From Pedobacter sp. JY14-1 (GTDB taxonomy: Bacteria; Bacteroidota; Bacteroidia; Sphingobacteriales; Sphingobacteriaceae): a stretch of DNA of 64,000 nt. The notes under the pieces were generated by a model. It did no database searches. It was given only the letters and a program-made list of their open reading frames with translations, and had not been told where the DNA came from. The first letter of the stretch is position 1; every line of letters begins with the position of its first letter. The stretch covers positions 1-64,000 of the forward strand of contig NZ_JARJHU010000008.1 of the NCBI RefSeq assembly GCF_029269825.1, given 5' to 3'. This document shows, one piece after another, positions 17,247-26,470 of the stretch. The translations under genes and the position numbers were made by a program.

Positions 17247-17657
17247 CTATTTCTCCCGTTTCTTATAGGGATAAAATACAAAGTTGGCTCCTTCTGGCAC
17301 GATCACAAACACACACATATACTCTTCAGGCTTCTTATAATTTTTCAGAAAAACCTCCTTTTTCTCCGGCTGTATAATACCTTTCTCCACAAACTCTTCA
17401 AAAGTAGATGCCTGGATTGTCCATTCCGTATTCAGTTCTTTCCGGTCCAGGATGACCTCACCGATACTGACCGAATGCTGATGCGCAATAAAGATCGGTG
17501 CAGCCGAAATCCCTTCAACCAAGATTTCCAAAGCCACCTCCCGTATAGAAGATGCGTAAAAATCAAGATCCTTCTCCAGGCTCACCAGCGGACTTTGCCG
17601 CTTTGCCTCAGGCTGACCTTCCCCGGTTCTTCCCGGCATTAATTCTTCCATGTCCAT
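17247..17657 (-). CDS. Conserved hypothetical protein after rlmD
   Basis: A 136-residue protein I do not recognise beyond its Bacteroidota-like composition. It has a flexible polar N-terminus, a helix (DLDFYASSIREVALEILVEG), and a strand-rich part ending in EEYMCVFVIVPEGANFVFYPYKKREK. No signal peptide or metal site is seen. The start codon overlaps the rlmD stop by one base (TAATG), showing translational coupling; an internal Met two codons on is an alternative. The coupling suggests a real gene, perhaps linked to RNA or ribosome biology, but that is only association. Confidence 0.65.
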   Translation of the reverse strand: MDMEELMPGRTGEGQPEAKRQSPLVSLEKDLDFYASSIREVALEILVEGISAAPIFIAHQHSVSIGEVILDRKELNTEWTIQASTFEEFVEKGIIQPEKKEVFLKNYKKPEEYMCVFVIVPEGANFVFYPYKKREK

Positions 17658-19102
17658 TATTGATTCTCCTGTTTTTTTAGCCTGAGCAACACCACATTCT
17701 CCACATGCTGTGTATGCGGGAACATATCTACCGGCCTGATCCGTGCCACACCGTATTTCTCTTTCAGCAAAGCCAGGTCCCGTGCCTGTGTCGACGCATT
17801 ACAGCTCACGTACACGATCTTTTCTGCCTCCATTTCCAGCAAGCGCGCCACGACATCCGGGTGCATCCCGGCCCGGGGCGGATCCGTGATCACTACGTCC
17901 GGCCTGCCATGAGCCGTTACGAAGGCACCCGTCAGAATATCCTTCATGTCCCCGGCATAAAATACCGTATTGCCGATACCGTTCATTGCAGAATTGAACT
18001 TAGCATCTTCTATAGCCGAGGGGACGTATTCGACCCCTACTACCTGCTTTACACTACGGGCCACAAAATTAGCGATGGTACCAGCCCCCGTGTACAGGTC
18101 ATACACCAGTTCTCCGCCTTCAAAGCCGGCAAACTCCTTCGTGATCTTATAGAGTTCAAAAGCCTGCTCCGAATTGGTCTGATAGAAAGATTTGGGACCG
18201 ATCTTGAATTTCAGGCCGTCCATCTCCTCAAAAATATGGTCGCGCCCGGCATAAGTAATCACTTCCTGATCGAATATCGTGTCATTCTTTTTCTGGTTCA
18301 CAATATACAGCAGCGAAGTAATTTCCGGAAAAGCAGCTTTCAGATCACCCATGACCCCATCAATCTCCTGCTGTCCAGCATATGCAAAGACCACTACAAC
18401 CATCAGCTCACCAGTAGAGGAAGTCCTGATAATGAGGTTACGCAGGTTACCCTCATGGTTACGCAGGTCATAAAAGCTCAATCCCTTATCCAGTGCATAA
18501 GCTCTGACCCTGTTCCTGATCGCATTCGAAGGATCGGCCTGCAACCAGCAATGATCAATATCCAGTATTTTATCAAAACGCAGCGGCACATGAAAGCCAA
18601 GCGCGTTCATTTGGAGATCAGGGTCAGGCCCTGCTTGCTCACCCGTTGCAATATCCGACTTGTCCAGCCACCGCTTATTCGAAAAGGTAAATTCCAGCTT
18701 ATTTCTGTAGTAAGTGTTTTTCGCCGACCCAAGTATCGGCTCCATACCCGAAGTATCGATCTTAGCCAGGCGCTGCAATGCAGCGTCGACACTTTTCTGT
18801 TTAAAATGCAGCTGCGCATCATATCCCATATGCTGCCATTTACATCCGCCGCAAGTGCCAAAGTGTGTACAAAAAGGAGAAGTCCTCAGATCAGAGGCCT
18901 TAGTCAGTTGTTCAATCACCGCTTCTGCGAAATTCTTCTTCTTCCTTACCACTTTCGCATCCACTACATCTCCGGGAACAGCCTTGTCTACAAATACCAC
19001 CAGCTCACCCGCCCGGCCCAGGCCTTTACCTTCCTCAGCAATATCAGTGATCAATAGGTCCGGGATCGCCATCGGCGCACCGGAATTTCGTTTTCTACTC
19101 AT
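17657..19102 (-). CDS. rlmD: 23S rRNA (uracil-5-)-methyltransferase RlmD-like
   Basis: A 481-residue RumA-class RNA m5U methyltransferase. The N-terminal TRAM domain covers about residues 10-75, then the Fe-S cysteines in CTHFGTCGGCKWQHM. The C-terminal Rossmann domain has the SAM loop YDLYTGAGTIANFVA, TDPPRAGMH, and the catalytic Cys in VYVSCNASTQARDL. It would methylate a specific uridine of 23S rRNA, U1939 by E. coli numbering, though related enzymes use other positions. It heads the minus-strand run toward ispH. Confidence 0.9.
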   Translation of the reverse strand: MSRKRNSGAPMAIPDLLITDIAEEGKGLGRAGELVVFVDKAVPGDVVDAKVVRKKKNFAEAVIEQLTKASDLRTSPFCTHFGTCGGCKWQHMGYDAQLHFKQKSVDAALQRLAKIDTSGMEPILGSAKNTYYRNKLEFTFSNKRWLDKSDIATGEQAGPDPDLQMNALGFHVPLRFDKILDIDHCWLQADPSNAIRNRVRAYALDKGLSFYDLRNHEGNLRNLIIRTSSTGELMVVVVFAYAGQQEIDGVMGDLKAAFPEITSLLYIVNQKKNDTIFDQEVITYAGRDHIFEEMDGLKFKIGPKSFYQTNSEQAFELYKITKEFAGFEGGELVYDLYTGAGTIANFVARSVKQVVGVEYVPSAIEDAKFNSAMNGIGNTVFYAGDMKDILTGAFVTAHGRPDVVITDPPRAGMHPDVVARLLEMEAEKIVYVSCNASTQARDLALLKEKYGVARIRPVDMFPHTQHVENVVLLRLKKQENQ

Positions 19103-19364
19103 TCTCCGGCAAAATTAGCTAATTTTCCAGACATAAAGGCCTGGCACGCGCAATGGCATGATCAGTAACGCCAGGCAGTCACTTCAGCTCCGGAACAAAT
19201 CAAGGATAAATCCCAGGACTCCCTCCGAAATGTTAAAGCTCATGTCAAACCTTTCGTCGACACCAACAGAAATTTCCAATGTCTCGTTACTCATAGCAAC
19301 AACGATATACATCGAATATAACCATTTTTGAACCAAAAGCAAAATTGGTACAGAAGAAACCGGT

Positions 19365-19943
19365 CTATAGTGCTGCCTTAACAAGGAAAGGCAGAAGCTC
19401 TTTTTGAAAGCTTACGAAGTTCTTGCGCACATCCGAATCACTTACCGAAGTGAACGCAAAGGAGAATACAATACTTTTACTTGCTTTTAACAGGAACGCC
19501 AGCCCCTCCTTACGCGACGGATTGTTCTTAAAATTATCGAGCTGAGAATAGGCAGACAACAATAACGACTCCAGCTGGTCGGACAAATGCTTCAGAAACT
19601 CCTGTGAGTTGGTGTTCTCCCGGACAAAGTCCCAGCCGATAAATTCATTGCAGACGGTATAGGTCAAACGGCAGGTTTTCATCACCAAAGCCTTCAAATG
19701 CTCCTGTTCATCCGAAAACTGTGCCTTATTGTTGAGGATTTCCTTTAGGTTCAGGTCCAGATAGTCCATAAGTATCGCATCCAATACCTGCTCCTTGCTG
19801 TCAAAATACTTATAGATGGTGGCTTTTGCGATACGTGCCTTCTTAGCGATCTCATTGACACTGGTCTTATGATATCCGTATTTCCTGAAAAGCTCCTTCG
19901 CAGCCCTTATGATACTCTCTTTAATTTTTTCCGGTTCCATCAA
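19365..19943 (-). CDS. TetR/AcrR family regulator
   Basis: A 192-residue repressor with the standard N-terminal helix-turn-helix at about residues 8-55: IIRAAKELFRKYGYHKTSVNEIAKKARIAKATIYKYFDSKEQV. The C-terminal ligand domain is all-helical and diverged, so the inducer is not predictable. Its start overlaps the upstream lipoprotein stop by four bases (ATGA), in a coupled pheS-lipoprotein-tetR operon. No transporter gene adjoins it, so its target may be elsewhere or its own operon. About 260 bp of mostly featureless DNA follows, down to rlmD. Confidence 0.9.
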   Translation of the reverse strand: MMEPEKIKESIIRAAKELFRKYGYHKTSVNEIAKKARIAKATIYKYFDSKEQVLDAILMDYLDLNLKEILNNKAQFSDEQEHLKALVMKTCRLTYTVCNEFIGWDFVRENTNSQEFLKHLSDQLESLLLSAYSQLDNFKNNPSRKEGLAFLLKASKSIVFSFAFTSVSDSDVRKNFVSFQKELLPFLVKAAL

Positions 19944-20353
19944 TTCGTCACGTGTATATTATTACCGGCAACAAACGCATTGTACCGCTTAAGGGATATC
20001 TTGGCGGGAGCCTTCGCCGGGCTGCCGTCTTCAAGAAGGAACTTAGCACCTGTACACTTATCCGTTGCCGTGAAGCTGGGGTCATCCAGCACCAGCGCAC
20101 ACTTACGCTCCGGATCCACTGTACTGCAGCGGTCATAAGCCGTATAGCTACCATCACTTTTACGGTAAATGATCAGTCCGGCCACACCGTAGCCATTTAC
20201 CAGTACCGCACCACCGGGACTGCTCAGTTTGATCAGTCTCGGATCCGTAAGCGGGGCCGTATAGTTCACTGCCACATTCGGTATTGCCTGGTCCCCTTTA
20301 CCACAGGCAAAGAGCAGCAGCACCAATCCAAATCCGGCAAGTTTCCTTATCAT
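19940..20353 (-). CDS. Rieske-like lipoprotein without canonical cluster ligands
   Basis: A 137-residue lipoprotein: signal MIRKLAGFGLVLLLFA, then Cys17. The mature part has the strand pattern and spacing of Rieske-domain proteins, with RCSTVDPERKCALVLDDPSF where a CxH box would be and KCTGAKFLLEDGSP where CxxH would be. The histidine ligands are absent, so a Rieske cluster is unlikely; the Cys residues could form disulfides. It overlaps pheS (ATGA at 20350-20353) and tetR by four bases each. Function unknown. Confidence 0.7.
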   Translation of the reverse strand: MIRKLAGFGLVLLLFACGKGDQAIPNVAVNYTAPLTDPRLIKLSSPGGAVLVNGYGVAGLIIYRKSDGSYTAYDRCSTVDPERKCALVLDDPSFTATDKCTGAKFLLEDGSPAKAPAKISLKRYNAFVAGNNIHVTN

Positions 20354-21387
20354 ATCAGTGCAGATTTATACTGTTTCAAAAAACGTACGTCATTCTCTGA
20401 GAACAACCTAAGGTCCCTGATCTCGAACTTCAGGTTGGCGATACGCTCAATCCCCATTCCGAAAGCAAAACCACTATATCTCTTACTGTCAATACCACAG
20501 TTCTCCAGCACGTTGGGATCCACCATTCCACAACCCAATATCTCTACCCAGCCACTATGCTTACACATCTGGCAACCATCGCCCTTACAGATGGTACAGG
20601 AAATGTCCATCTCCGCAGAAGGCTCTGTAAATGGAAAATAAGACGGACGGAACCTTACCTTAGTACCTTCACCATATAGCTCCTGTACAAAATAAAACAG
20701 GGTCTGTTTCAGGTCGGCAAAGGAAACGTTCTCGTCCACATACAAACCTTCCACCTGGTGAAAAAAGCAATGCGCCCTTGCGGAGATCGCCTCGTTGCGG
20801 TACACCCTTCCCGGCATGATCGCCCTGAATGGCGGTTTACCGGCCTCCATCATCCTTACCTGTACTGAAGAAGTATGTGTCCGAAGTGCGATATCACCCT
20901 TTTCTCCACCTTTCTTAATGAAAAAAGTATCCTGCATATCCCTTGCCGGATGTTCCTCAGGGAAGTTCAATGCTGAAAAGTTATGCCAGTCATCTTCAAT
21001 TTCCGGCCCTTCGGCCACCACAAAACCTAACCGCTCAAAAATGCCGATGATCTCCTTCCTTACCAGCGCCAGCGGATGACGTGTCCCCACATCAAAACCC
21101 TCACCGGGTAAGGTCAGGTCCAGACCACTGTCTGCAGCAACCTCAGTTCCGTCGGAATGCTCCTTTAGTGACTGATATTTAGCTTCTGCAAGCTGCTTAA
21201 ATTCATTAAGCACCTTACCCAAGCTCCGTTTTTCCTCAGGAGACACCGCCTTAAACTCTTCAAAGATATCCTTAATGATCCCCTTGGTGCCCAGGAACCT
21301 GATCCTGAACTGTTCCAGCTCATCGGCCTTATCCGTCGAAAACGCGTTTATCTCTGCAGTATACTGAGTGATCTTATCCTGTAACAT
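20350..21387 (-). CDS. pheS: Phenylalanyl-tRNA synthetase alpha subunit
   Basis: A 345-residue PheS of normal size. The N-terminal coiled-coil covers residues 1-90 and the class II catalytic core follows: motif 2-like FRAIMPGRVYRNEAISARAHC, FHQVEGLYVDENVSFADLK, FRPSYFPFTEPSAEMDISC and motif 3 FAFGMGIERIANLKF. It charges tRNA-Phe together with PheT, whose gene is not in the window. A Cys-rich insert (CTICKGDGCQMCKHSG) may bind zinc. It is the first gene of a coupled operon with a lipoprotein and a TetR gene. Confidence 0.97.
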   Translation of the reverse strand: MLQDKITQYTAEINAFSTDKADELEQFRIRFLGTKGIIKDIFEEFKAVSPEEKRSLGKVLNEFKQLAEAKYQSLKEHSDGTEVAADSGLDLTLPGEGFDVGTRHPLALVRKEIIGIFERLGFVVAEGPEIEDDWHNFSALNFPEEHPARDMQDTFFIKKGGEKGDIALRTHTSSVQVRMMEAGKPPFRAIMPGRVYRNEAISARAHCFFHQVEGLYVDENVSFADLKQTLFYFVQELYGEGTKVRFRPSYFPFTEPSAEMDISCTICKGDGCQMCKHSGWVEILGCGMVDPNVLENCGIDSKRYSGFAFGMGIERIANLKFEIRDLRLFSENDVRFLKQYKSALI

Positions 21388-21416
21388 GGGTTCAAATATA
21401 CAGCTATTTATACAAT

Positions 21417-22604
21417 TTATATCACCCCAAGCTCCTTGCCCACCTTCGTAAATGCGGCGATCGCCTTGTCCAGATGGTGCTGCTCATGTGCTGCAGAAAG
21501 TTGCACCCTGATCCTCGCTTTACCCTGCCCGACTACGGGATAGTAAAATCCGATTACATAAATACCTTCTTCCAGCATCCTGGTCGCGAACTCCTGCGCC
21601 AGCTTTGCCTCATAAAGCATTACCGGCACGATCGGGTGTACCCCTTCCTTAATATCAAAGCCGGCCTCCGTCATCTTCCTGCGGAAATAGGCCGCATTTT
21701 GCTCCAGTTTATCCCTAAGATCAGTTGTCTCACTCAGTAAATCCAGTACCGCTACTGATGCACCGGCAATCGCGGGCGCAAGCGTATTTGAGAATAAATA
21801 AGGCCTTGAACGCTGGCGCAACATATCGATGATCTCCTTCCTGCCCGAGGTAAAGCCACCGGACGCACCACCCAGCGCCTTACCCAGCGTACCGGTGATG
21901 ATATCTACCCTGTCCATTACCCCAAAATGCTCATGCGTTCCCCGGCCAGTCTTACCGATGAAGCCTGTACAATGTGATTCATCGATCATGACCAGCGCCT
22001 CATATTTATCCGCCAGGTCACATATCTTATCCAGCGGGGCGATCACCCCGTCCATAGAAAATGCACCGTCAGTTACAATGATCCGGTGACGTGCATCCTT
22101 TGCGGCGATGAGCTGCTGTTCCAGGTCTGCCATATCCGCATTTTTATACCTGAACCGCTTTGCCTTGCACAGGCGCACGCCATCAATGATCGAAGCATGG
22201 TTCAGCTCATCAGAGATGATTGCATCCTGGTCATTCAGCAGAGGTTCAAACACCCCGCCATTTGCATCAAAAGCCGCCGCATACAAAATGGTGTCCTCCG
22301 TCCCCAGAAACTCAGAAATCTTCTTTTCCAGTTCTTTATGTACGTCCTGCGTACCGCAGATAAAACGCACCGAAGACATGCCATAGCCATATTTGTCAAT
22401 TGCTGCCTTAGCTGCTGCGATTACAGCCGGGTGGGAAGAAAGTCCAAGATAGTTGTTCGCACAAAAGTTAACGACCTCCTGGCCCGTATTGATCTTAATG
22501 TCCGCGCCTTGCGGGCTTACAATGATCCTTTCCCGCTTATACAATCCATCCTGTTCTATCTGTGCCAGCTCCTGCTGCAGCACCGGCTGTAGTGTTTTAT
22601 ACAT
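21417..22604 (-). CDS. kbl: Glycine C-acetyltransferase (2-amino-3-ketobutyrate CoA ligase)
   Basis: A 395-residue PLP enzyme of the alpha-oxoamine synthase family. The PLP lysine is in [33 protein letters not shown] and NYLGLSSHP are also standard. It cleaves 2-amino-3-oxobutanoate with CoA to glycine and acetyl-CoA. The first-step enzyme, an SDR-type threonine dehydrogenase, is encoded at 47911-48855, about 25 kb away. KBL is favoured over BioF or serine palmitoyltransferase because of the close match to this signature and the presence of tdh. Confidence 0.92.
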   Translation of the reverse strand: MYKTLQPVLQQELAQIEQDGLYKRERIIVSPQGADIKINTGQEVVNFCANNYLGLSSHPAVIAAAKAAIDKYGYGMSSVRFICGTQDVHKELEKKISEFLGTEDTILYAAAFDANGGVFEPLLNDQDAIISDELNHASIIDGVRLCKAKRFRYKNADMADLEQQLIAAKDARHRIIVTDGAFSMDGVIAPLDKICDLADKYEALVMIDESHCTGFIGKTGRGTHEHFGVMDRVDIITGTLGKALGGASGGFTSGRKEIIDMLRQRSRPYLFSNTLAPAIAGASVAVLDLLSETTDLRDKLEQNAAYFRRKMTEAGFDIKEGVHPIVPVMLYEAKLAQEFATRMLEEGIYVIGFYYPVVGQGKARIRVQLSAAHEQHHLDKAIAAFTKVGKELGVI

Positions 22605-22627
22605 AAATAAATTCGATTAGTTATGGC

Positions 22628-22635
22628 CAAAGGTA
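22628..22635 (-). promoter_or_regulatory. -7 promoter element for kbl
   Basis: The complement reads TACCTTTG, a perfect -7 match, about 24 bp upstream of the kbl start. The 74-bp gap also has to serve the divergent DUF5686 gene; I see no clear -33 for either. Confidence 0.4.
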
Positions 22636-22678
22636 TACAAATCAAACTATAATGCTATATTTCTGTTTTTAATCCACT

Positions 22679-25126
22679 ATGAAAAAAAGCTTGTTGACGC
22701 TGGTAGTTGTTCTCATTGCTCTTACCTGTTACGCGCAAACCTACAAACTCAGCGGCACTATAAAAGACAGCAACGGCCAGCCCGTCCCCTTTACTTCCGT
22801 TTACATCAAGGGCACGACCACCGGCACTTCCGCCAACATAGACGGCTTTTACAGTTTCAGCGTCAGTTCCGGCGCAGCAACTATTGTGTACAGGGCACTA
22901 GGCTACAGCCCGGCTGAACAGTATTTCGACATCAGTGGTGACGTGCGGCAAGACATCACACTCCGGGAAGAGGCCTACACCCTCCGCAACATCACCATTA
23001 CACCCGGAGGCGAAGACCCGGCGATGGACATCATGCGGAAGGCCATACGCAACCGGGGCATTCACCTCAATGAAGTCAAAGCCTACACTGCCGATGTCTA
23101 CATCAAAGGCGTACAGAAACTTGTCGGGGCTCCAAAGCGCTTTTTCGGGCGTGACATCCAGAAAACGCTCGATCTGGACACCAATCGTCATGGTATCCTC
23201 TATCTTTCCGAATCTACCTCACGTTTTGCCTACCAGCATCCCGGAAAGATCCGCGAAGAAATGGTTTCCTCCAAGGTAGCGGGCAGAAACAATGCCTTCA
23301 GTTTTAACAAGGCATCAGATCTCGTCATCAATTTCTACGAGAACATACAACTTGAAAATGTGCTGAGTACAAGGGGCTTCATTTCCCCACTGGCAGACAA
23401 TGCCTTGCGGTACTACCGCTACAGGCTCGTCGGCACCACCACGGAAGACGACAACACGATTTATAAGATAGAACTCCTGCCCAGAAGGAACTACGACCCG
23501 GTATTCCGGGGCCATATCTACATAGTGGATAATACCTATCACCTTACCAGTGCCCATGTCTATCTCACTGAAAACACCGGCATCAACCTGCTCGACACAT
23601 TGAATATCTCCCAGCAGTTCCTCAGGACAGATCAGACCTATATGCCGTCCAACGTCCACTTTCAATTCTACGGCGATGTTTTCGGTTTCAAATTCGCAGG
23701 TTATTATATAGGTGTTTACAGTAACTATAATCTCCATCCGGAATTCCCTGAGGGTTACTTCAATGGTGAGATCCTTAAGGTCAATAAGGCCGTGAACAAA
23801 AAAGATTCTCTTTTCTGGCTTAACAACCGGCCTATACCGCTTACCGCAGAAGAGCGCCGCGACTACAGACGTAAGGATAGCCTGGAAGCCCTTAAGGTAT
23901 CCAGGCATTACCTTGACTCGCTGGAAAAGGCCAATAACCAGTTCGGGGCCATCAAATTCATTGTCAGCGGTTATACCATCAACAACCGCTATGAGAAAAA
24001 ATCCTACAGCTTTGACCCCTTTTACCGCAGCTTCCTTTACAATACCGTTGAAGGCTTTGCCCTGAAGCCGGCACTCACTTATACCCGGCAACTGGATGAC
24101 CGCAAATACTACAGCATACGCCCCGAGCTCAGGTATGGTTTTTCCAATAAGCTGCTTACCGGTAACCTCAGCGCAAACTATTATTACGATCCGACCAAAC
24201 TTGCAGGGATCAGTGTCAGCGGCGGTTCAGGTATTTATGACCTGAACAATCTGGGCTCAATGAGCCTTTTTGCCAACACCTTCAATACCCTTTTCTTTGA
24301 AACCAACTTCTCCAAATTTTACAAGAAGGAATTCGTCAATATCAGCACCTCCCGCGAACTCAGCAATGGGTTGCTGGCAGATCTGAAAATGGACTACTCA
24401 TGGAATACCTGGCTCCGCAATACCAGTTCATTTAAGATCAGGGACCTCAAAGATGAACAATTCACCTCCAACAATCCCTTCAGCCCTGCTACCGAAACCC
24501 CGCTTTTCCCTACATACCGGGCACTCACGCTTTCCGCCTCGCTGACCTACACCATCGGGCAAACCTATATCACCCGGCCTGACGGGAAATTCTACCAGCC
24601 CTCTAAATACCCGGTGCTGAAGCTCAGCTACCGCAAAGGCATTAACCATATGCTAGGCAGCGATGTAGATTACGACCTGTTGTCCTTCGAGGCCTCAGAA
24701 ACCCGGATCAGTACCGGCATGCTCGGCTACTCTTCTTTTGTCGCGGGTATTGGTAAATTCTTCAACCGCAATCAGATTTACTATCCGGAAGCGCAGCATT
24801 TCAGAGGCAATAATTCCTTTCTCAGCAAACCTGACATCAGGCGGTTCCTGTTTCTGGATTTCTATCTTTACGGTACCGATCGTGAATATGCGGAGTTTCA
24901 TTACGAACATAATTTTTCCGGTCTTCTCACCAATAAGGTGCCCATACTCCGTAAGCTCAAACTGGAAGAAGTCATCGGTGCGAGCTACCTTACCCAACCT
25001 GTCAAGAGGAACTATACCGAGTTTTATTTCGGCCTTCAACGGCTCATCTTCCGTGCCGCCTACGGCTTTGCCTATGACGGCAACAAACGTGTGCAGCACG
25101 GCTTCAGGCTAACCTACAACCTGTAA
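22679..25126 (+). CDS. Outer-membrane DUF5686 protein with carboxypeptidase-regulatory-like domain
   Basis: An 815-residue protein with signal peptide MKKSLLTLVVVLIALTCYAQ. A CarboxypepD_reg-like beta domain at about 22-105 (SGTIKDSNGQPVPFTSVYIKG, DGFYSF) is followed by a long strand-rich region with many aromatic residues, ending with HGFRLTYNL, an aromatic-rich C-terminus compatible with an outer-membrane barrel. It matches the Bacteroidota DUF5686 family. No TonB plug is seen, so it is not a SusC. Function unknown; perhaps surface assembly or transport. Its codon use resembles its neighbours. Confidence 0.85.
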   Translation: MKKSLLTLVVVLIALTCYAQTYKLSGTIKDSNGQPVPFTSVYIKGTTTGTSANIDGFYSFSVSSGAATIVYRALGYSPAEQYFDISGDVRQDITLREEAYTLRNITITPGGEDPAMDIMRKAIRNRGIHLNEVKAYTADVYIKGVQKLVGAPKRFFGRDIQKTLDLDTNRHGILYLSESTSRFAYQHPGKIREEMVSSKVAGRNNAFSFNKASDLVINFYENIQLENVLSTRGFISPLADNALRYYRYRLVGTTTEDDNTIYKIELLPRRNYDPVFRGHIYIVDNTYHLTSAHVYLTENTGINLLDTLNISQQFLRTDQTYMPSNVHFQFYGDVFGFKFAGYYIGVYSNYNLHPEFPEGYFNGEILKVNKAVNKKDSLFWLNNRPIPLTAEERRDYRRKDSLEALKVSRHYLDSLEKANNQFGAIKFIVSGYTINNRYEKKSYSFDPFYRSFLYNTVEGFALKPALTYTRQLDDRKYYSIRPELRYGFSNKLLTGNLSANYYYDPTKLAGISVSGGSGIYDLNNLGSMSLFANTFNTLFFETNFSKFYKKEFVNISTSRELSNGLLADLKMDYSWNTWLRNTSSFKIRDLKDEQFTSNNPFSPATETPLFPTYRALTLSASLTYTIGQTYITRPDGKFYQPSKYPVLKLSYRKGINHMLGSDVDYDLLSFEASETRISTGMLGYSSFVAGIGKFFNRNQIYYPEAQHFRGNNSFLSKPDIRRFLFLDFYLYGTDREYAEFHYEHNFSGLLTNKVPILRKLKLEEVIGASYLTQPVKRNYTEFYFGLQRLIFRAAYGFAYDGNKRVQHGFRLTYNL

Positions 25127-25141
25127 TAGTCCCTAAAACAA

Positions 25142-25162
25142 ACAGGGGCAAAAAGCCCCTGT
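25142..25162 (-). terminator. Convergent hairpin between the DUF5686 and C1 peptidase genes
   Basis: ACAGGGGC (25142-25149) pairs with GCCCCTGT (25155-25162) around an AAAAA loop. On the minus strand the tail is TTGTTTTAGG, which serves the peptidase transcript; the plus-strand tail is poor. Confidence 0.6.
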
Positions 25163-25209
25163 ATATCATTCATTTTAACGAAAGAGAAATCTCTTCAACC
25201 AATGGTCGG

Positions 25210-26394
25210 CTAGATCGCCAGCTTCTTTCTGATGTCGGAAGGAATCCCTTTCTTATGCAGCAAAAACGCAGTCGTCTTATACTTCACAAAATTCTTGGTC
25301 ACATATAAATAACCCTGGTAATCATTGGAAGCCCCCCATGAGTTCTTCACAATGTAATACTCCCTGCCATTCTGGTCCTTCGCCAAACCAGTGATCTGCA
25401 TGCCATGGTCGTCAGTAGTCTCATAATCGTCAAACGCAGCCTGGCGCATCTCCACTGTGATCTCTTTCTCAGGTTTCGGCCCGTTGAACATCGCTGCCTT
25501 TTCCGCGGCACTCATACTCGAAAAATCCTTCTCCGGCACATAAGCCACACCGTTCTTCCAGCTGAAGCCCTTTTCGCTCACATCAGAAGCCCAGGCAACC
25601 GTAAAACCATTCTTCAGTGCATAATCAATGGTCTTCGTGATGTCATCCATCTGCACATTATATACCTGGTCATAAGACCAGTTGTCCGGCACCATCAGTA
25701 CGGCCTTCTTATAGTAAGGAGAAGTATTGAATGAAGACAGTTCTACGTAATCTTCAGGATTGATACCTACCACCTCCTTAGCAAAAGTCTTCGGTGTATA
25801 TTCCTTACCTTCGTAAGTAAACTTCTCCGGTACAGCGCCCATACAGGAATCGATCGTACGGATGTACCTTTCCTTCCATGAAGGATCGAAGTCACCGGAA
25901 ACTGCTTTCTTCAAAATCGCCTCAGTCAGTTTATTCATACGGTCAGAAGAACCCGGGCTGCCGTAATCATTGCCGCTGTAAGCCTCCTGCGGCAGGGCGC
26001 CGTATTTTGCCAGCATGTTGATCACGTCATGACATGCGCCGCCGTCGCCCAGTGTAAGGGCACCATGCATGCGCACGTAATTAATCCCCTTCTCTACATA
26101 GGCATTCCGCGCGGTAAACAACTCTGCAAGATCAACCGGCTTTTTACCCATTCTGATCATCTCTGATTCCAGGAAGGAATTGGTGCTGAAGCTCCAGCAA
26201 GTGCCCGCTGATTTCTGATTCTTGACAGAAGTCACCTCCACATTGATCACGGGAGTAAATTTAAAACTCTCCTTACTCGCATCGCTCTGGTTATTCTTCA
26301 GTGAATTCACCAGGTTATCCTGTGCAATGCCTGCAAACGGCCCCAGCAGCAAACCAGCCGCAAGGCACCAGGACTTCATTAAATTTTTAGTCAT
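25210..26394 (-). CDS. Secreted C1-family (bleomycin hydrolase/PepC-like) cysteine peptidase
   Basis: A 394-residue papain-fold peptidase. The signal peptide runs to about GIAQ (residue 25). The oxyanion Gln and catalytic Cys are in QKSAGTCWSFSTNSFLESE, the His in DDHGMQITGLAKD, and the Asn in VKNSWGASNDYQGY. It matches the C1B (aminopeptidase C) group, which is normally cytosolic, but this copy is exported. The C1B C-terminal extension is near-absent, which matters for whether it acts as an aminopeptidase. It probably degrades peptides in the periplasm or outside. Confidence 0.88.
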   Translation of the reverse strand: MTKNLMKSWCLAAGLLLGPFAGIAQDNLVNSLKNNQSDASKESFKFTPVINVEVTSVKNQKSAGTCWSFSTNSFLESEMIRMGKKPVDLAELFTARNAYVEKGINYVRMHGALTLGDGGACHDVINMLAKYGALPQEAYSGNDYGSPGSSDRMNKLTEAILKKAVSGDFDPSWKERYIRTIDSCMGAVPEKFTYEGKEYTPKTFAKEVVGINPEDYVELSSFNTSPYYKKAVLMVPDNWSYDQVYNVQMDDITKTIDYALKNGFTVAWASDVSEKGFSWKNGVAYVPEKDFSSMSAAEKAAMFNGPKPEKEITVEMRQAAFDDYETTDDHGMQITGLAKDQNGREYYIVKNSWGASNDYQGYLYVTKNFVKYKTTAFLLHKKGIPSDIRKKLAI

Positions 26395-26470
26395 TTGTAT
26401 GTTTAAAAAGTTAGCTATTTATAATATCCAATAGCAAACATACATATTTTCAGGCAGTAATTAAACGTGC

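Noticed and set aside
17705..19057. Long plus-strand frame of 450 codons within rlmD
   Set aside because: It is fully antisense to rlmD, whose motifs are intact, and its translation shows no domain.
19184..19384. Minus-strand frame of 66 codons, with an inner start giving about 36 residues
   Set aside because: It overlaps the tetR end, has no recognisable motif and no promoter. I treat 19103-19364 as non-coding. A GCCTGGC/GCCAGGC inverted repeat at about 19140-19174 lacks a T-tail and has a long loop, so I do not call it a terminator.
23315..24091. Minus-strand frame of 258 codons inside the DUF5686 gene
   Set aside because: It is antisense to a gene with intact signal peptide and family features and encodes no recognisable protein.
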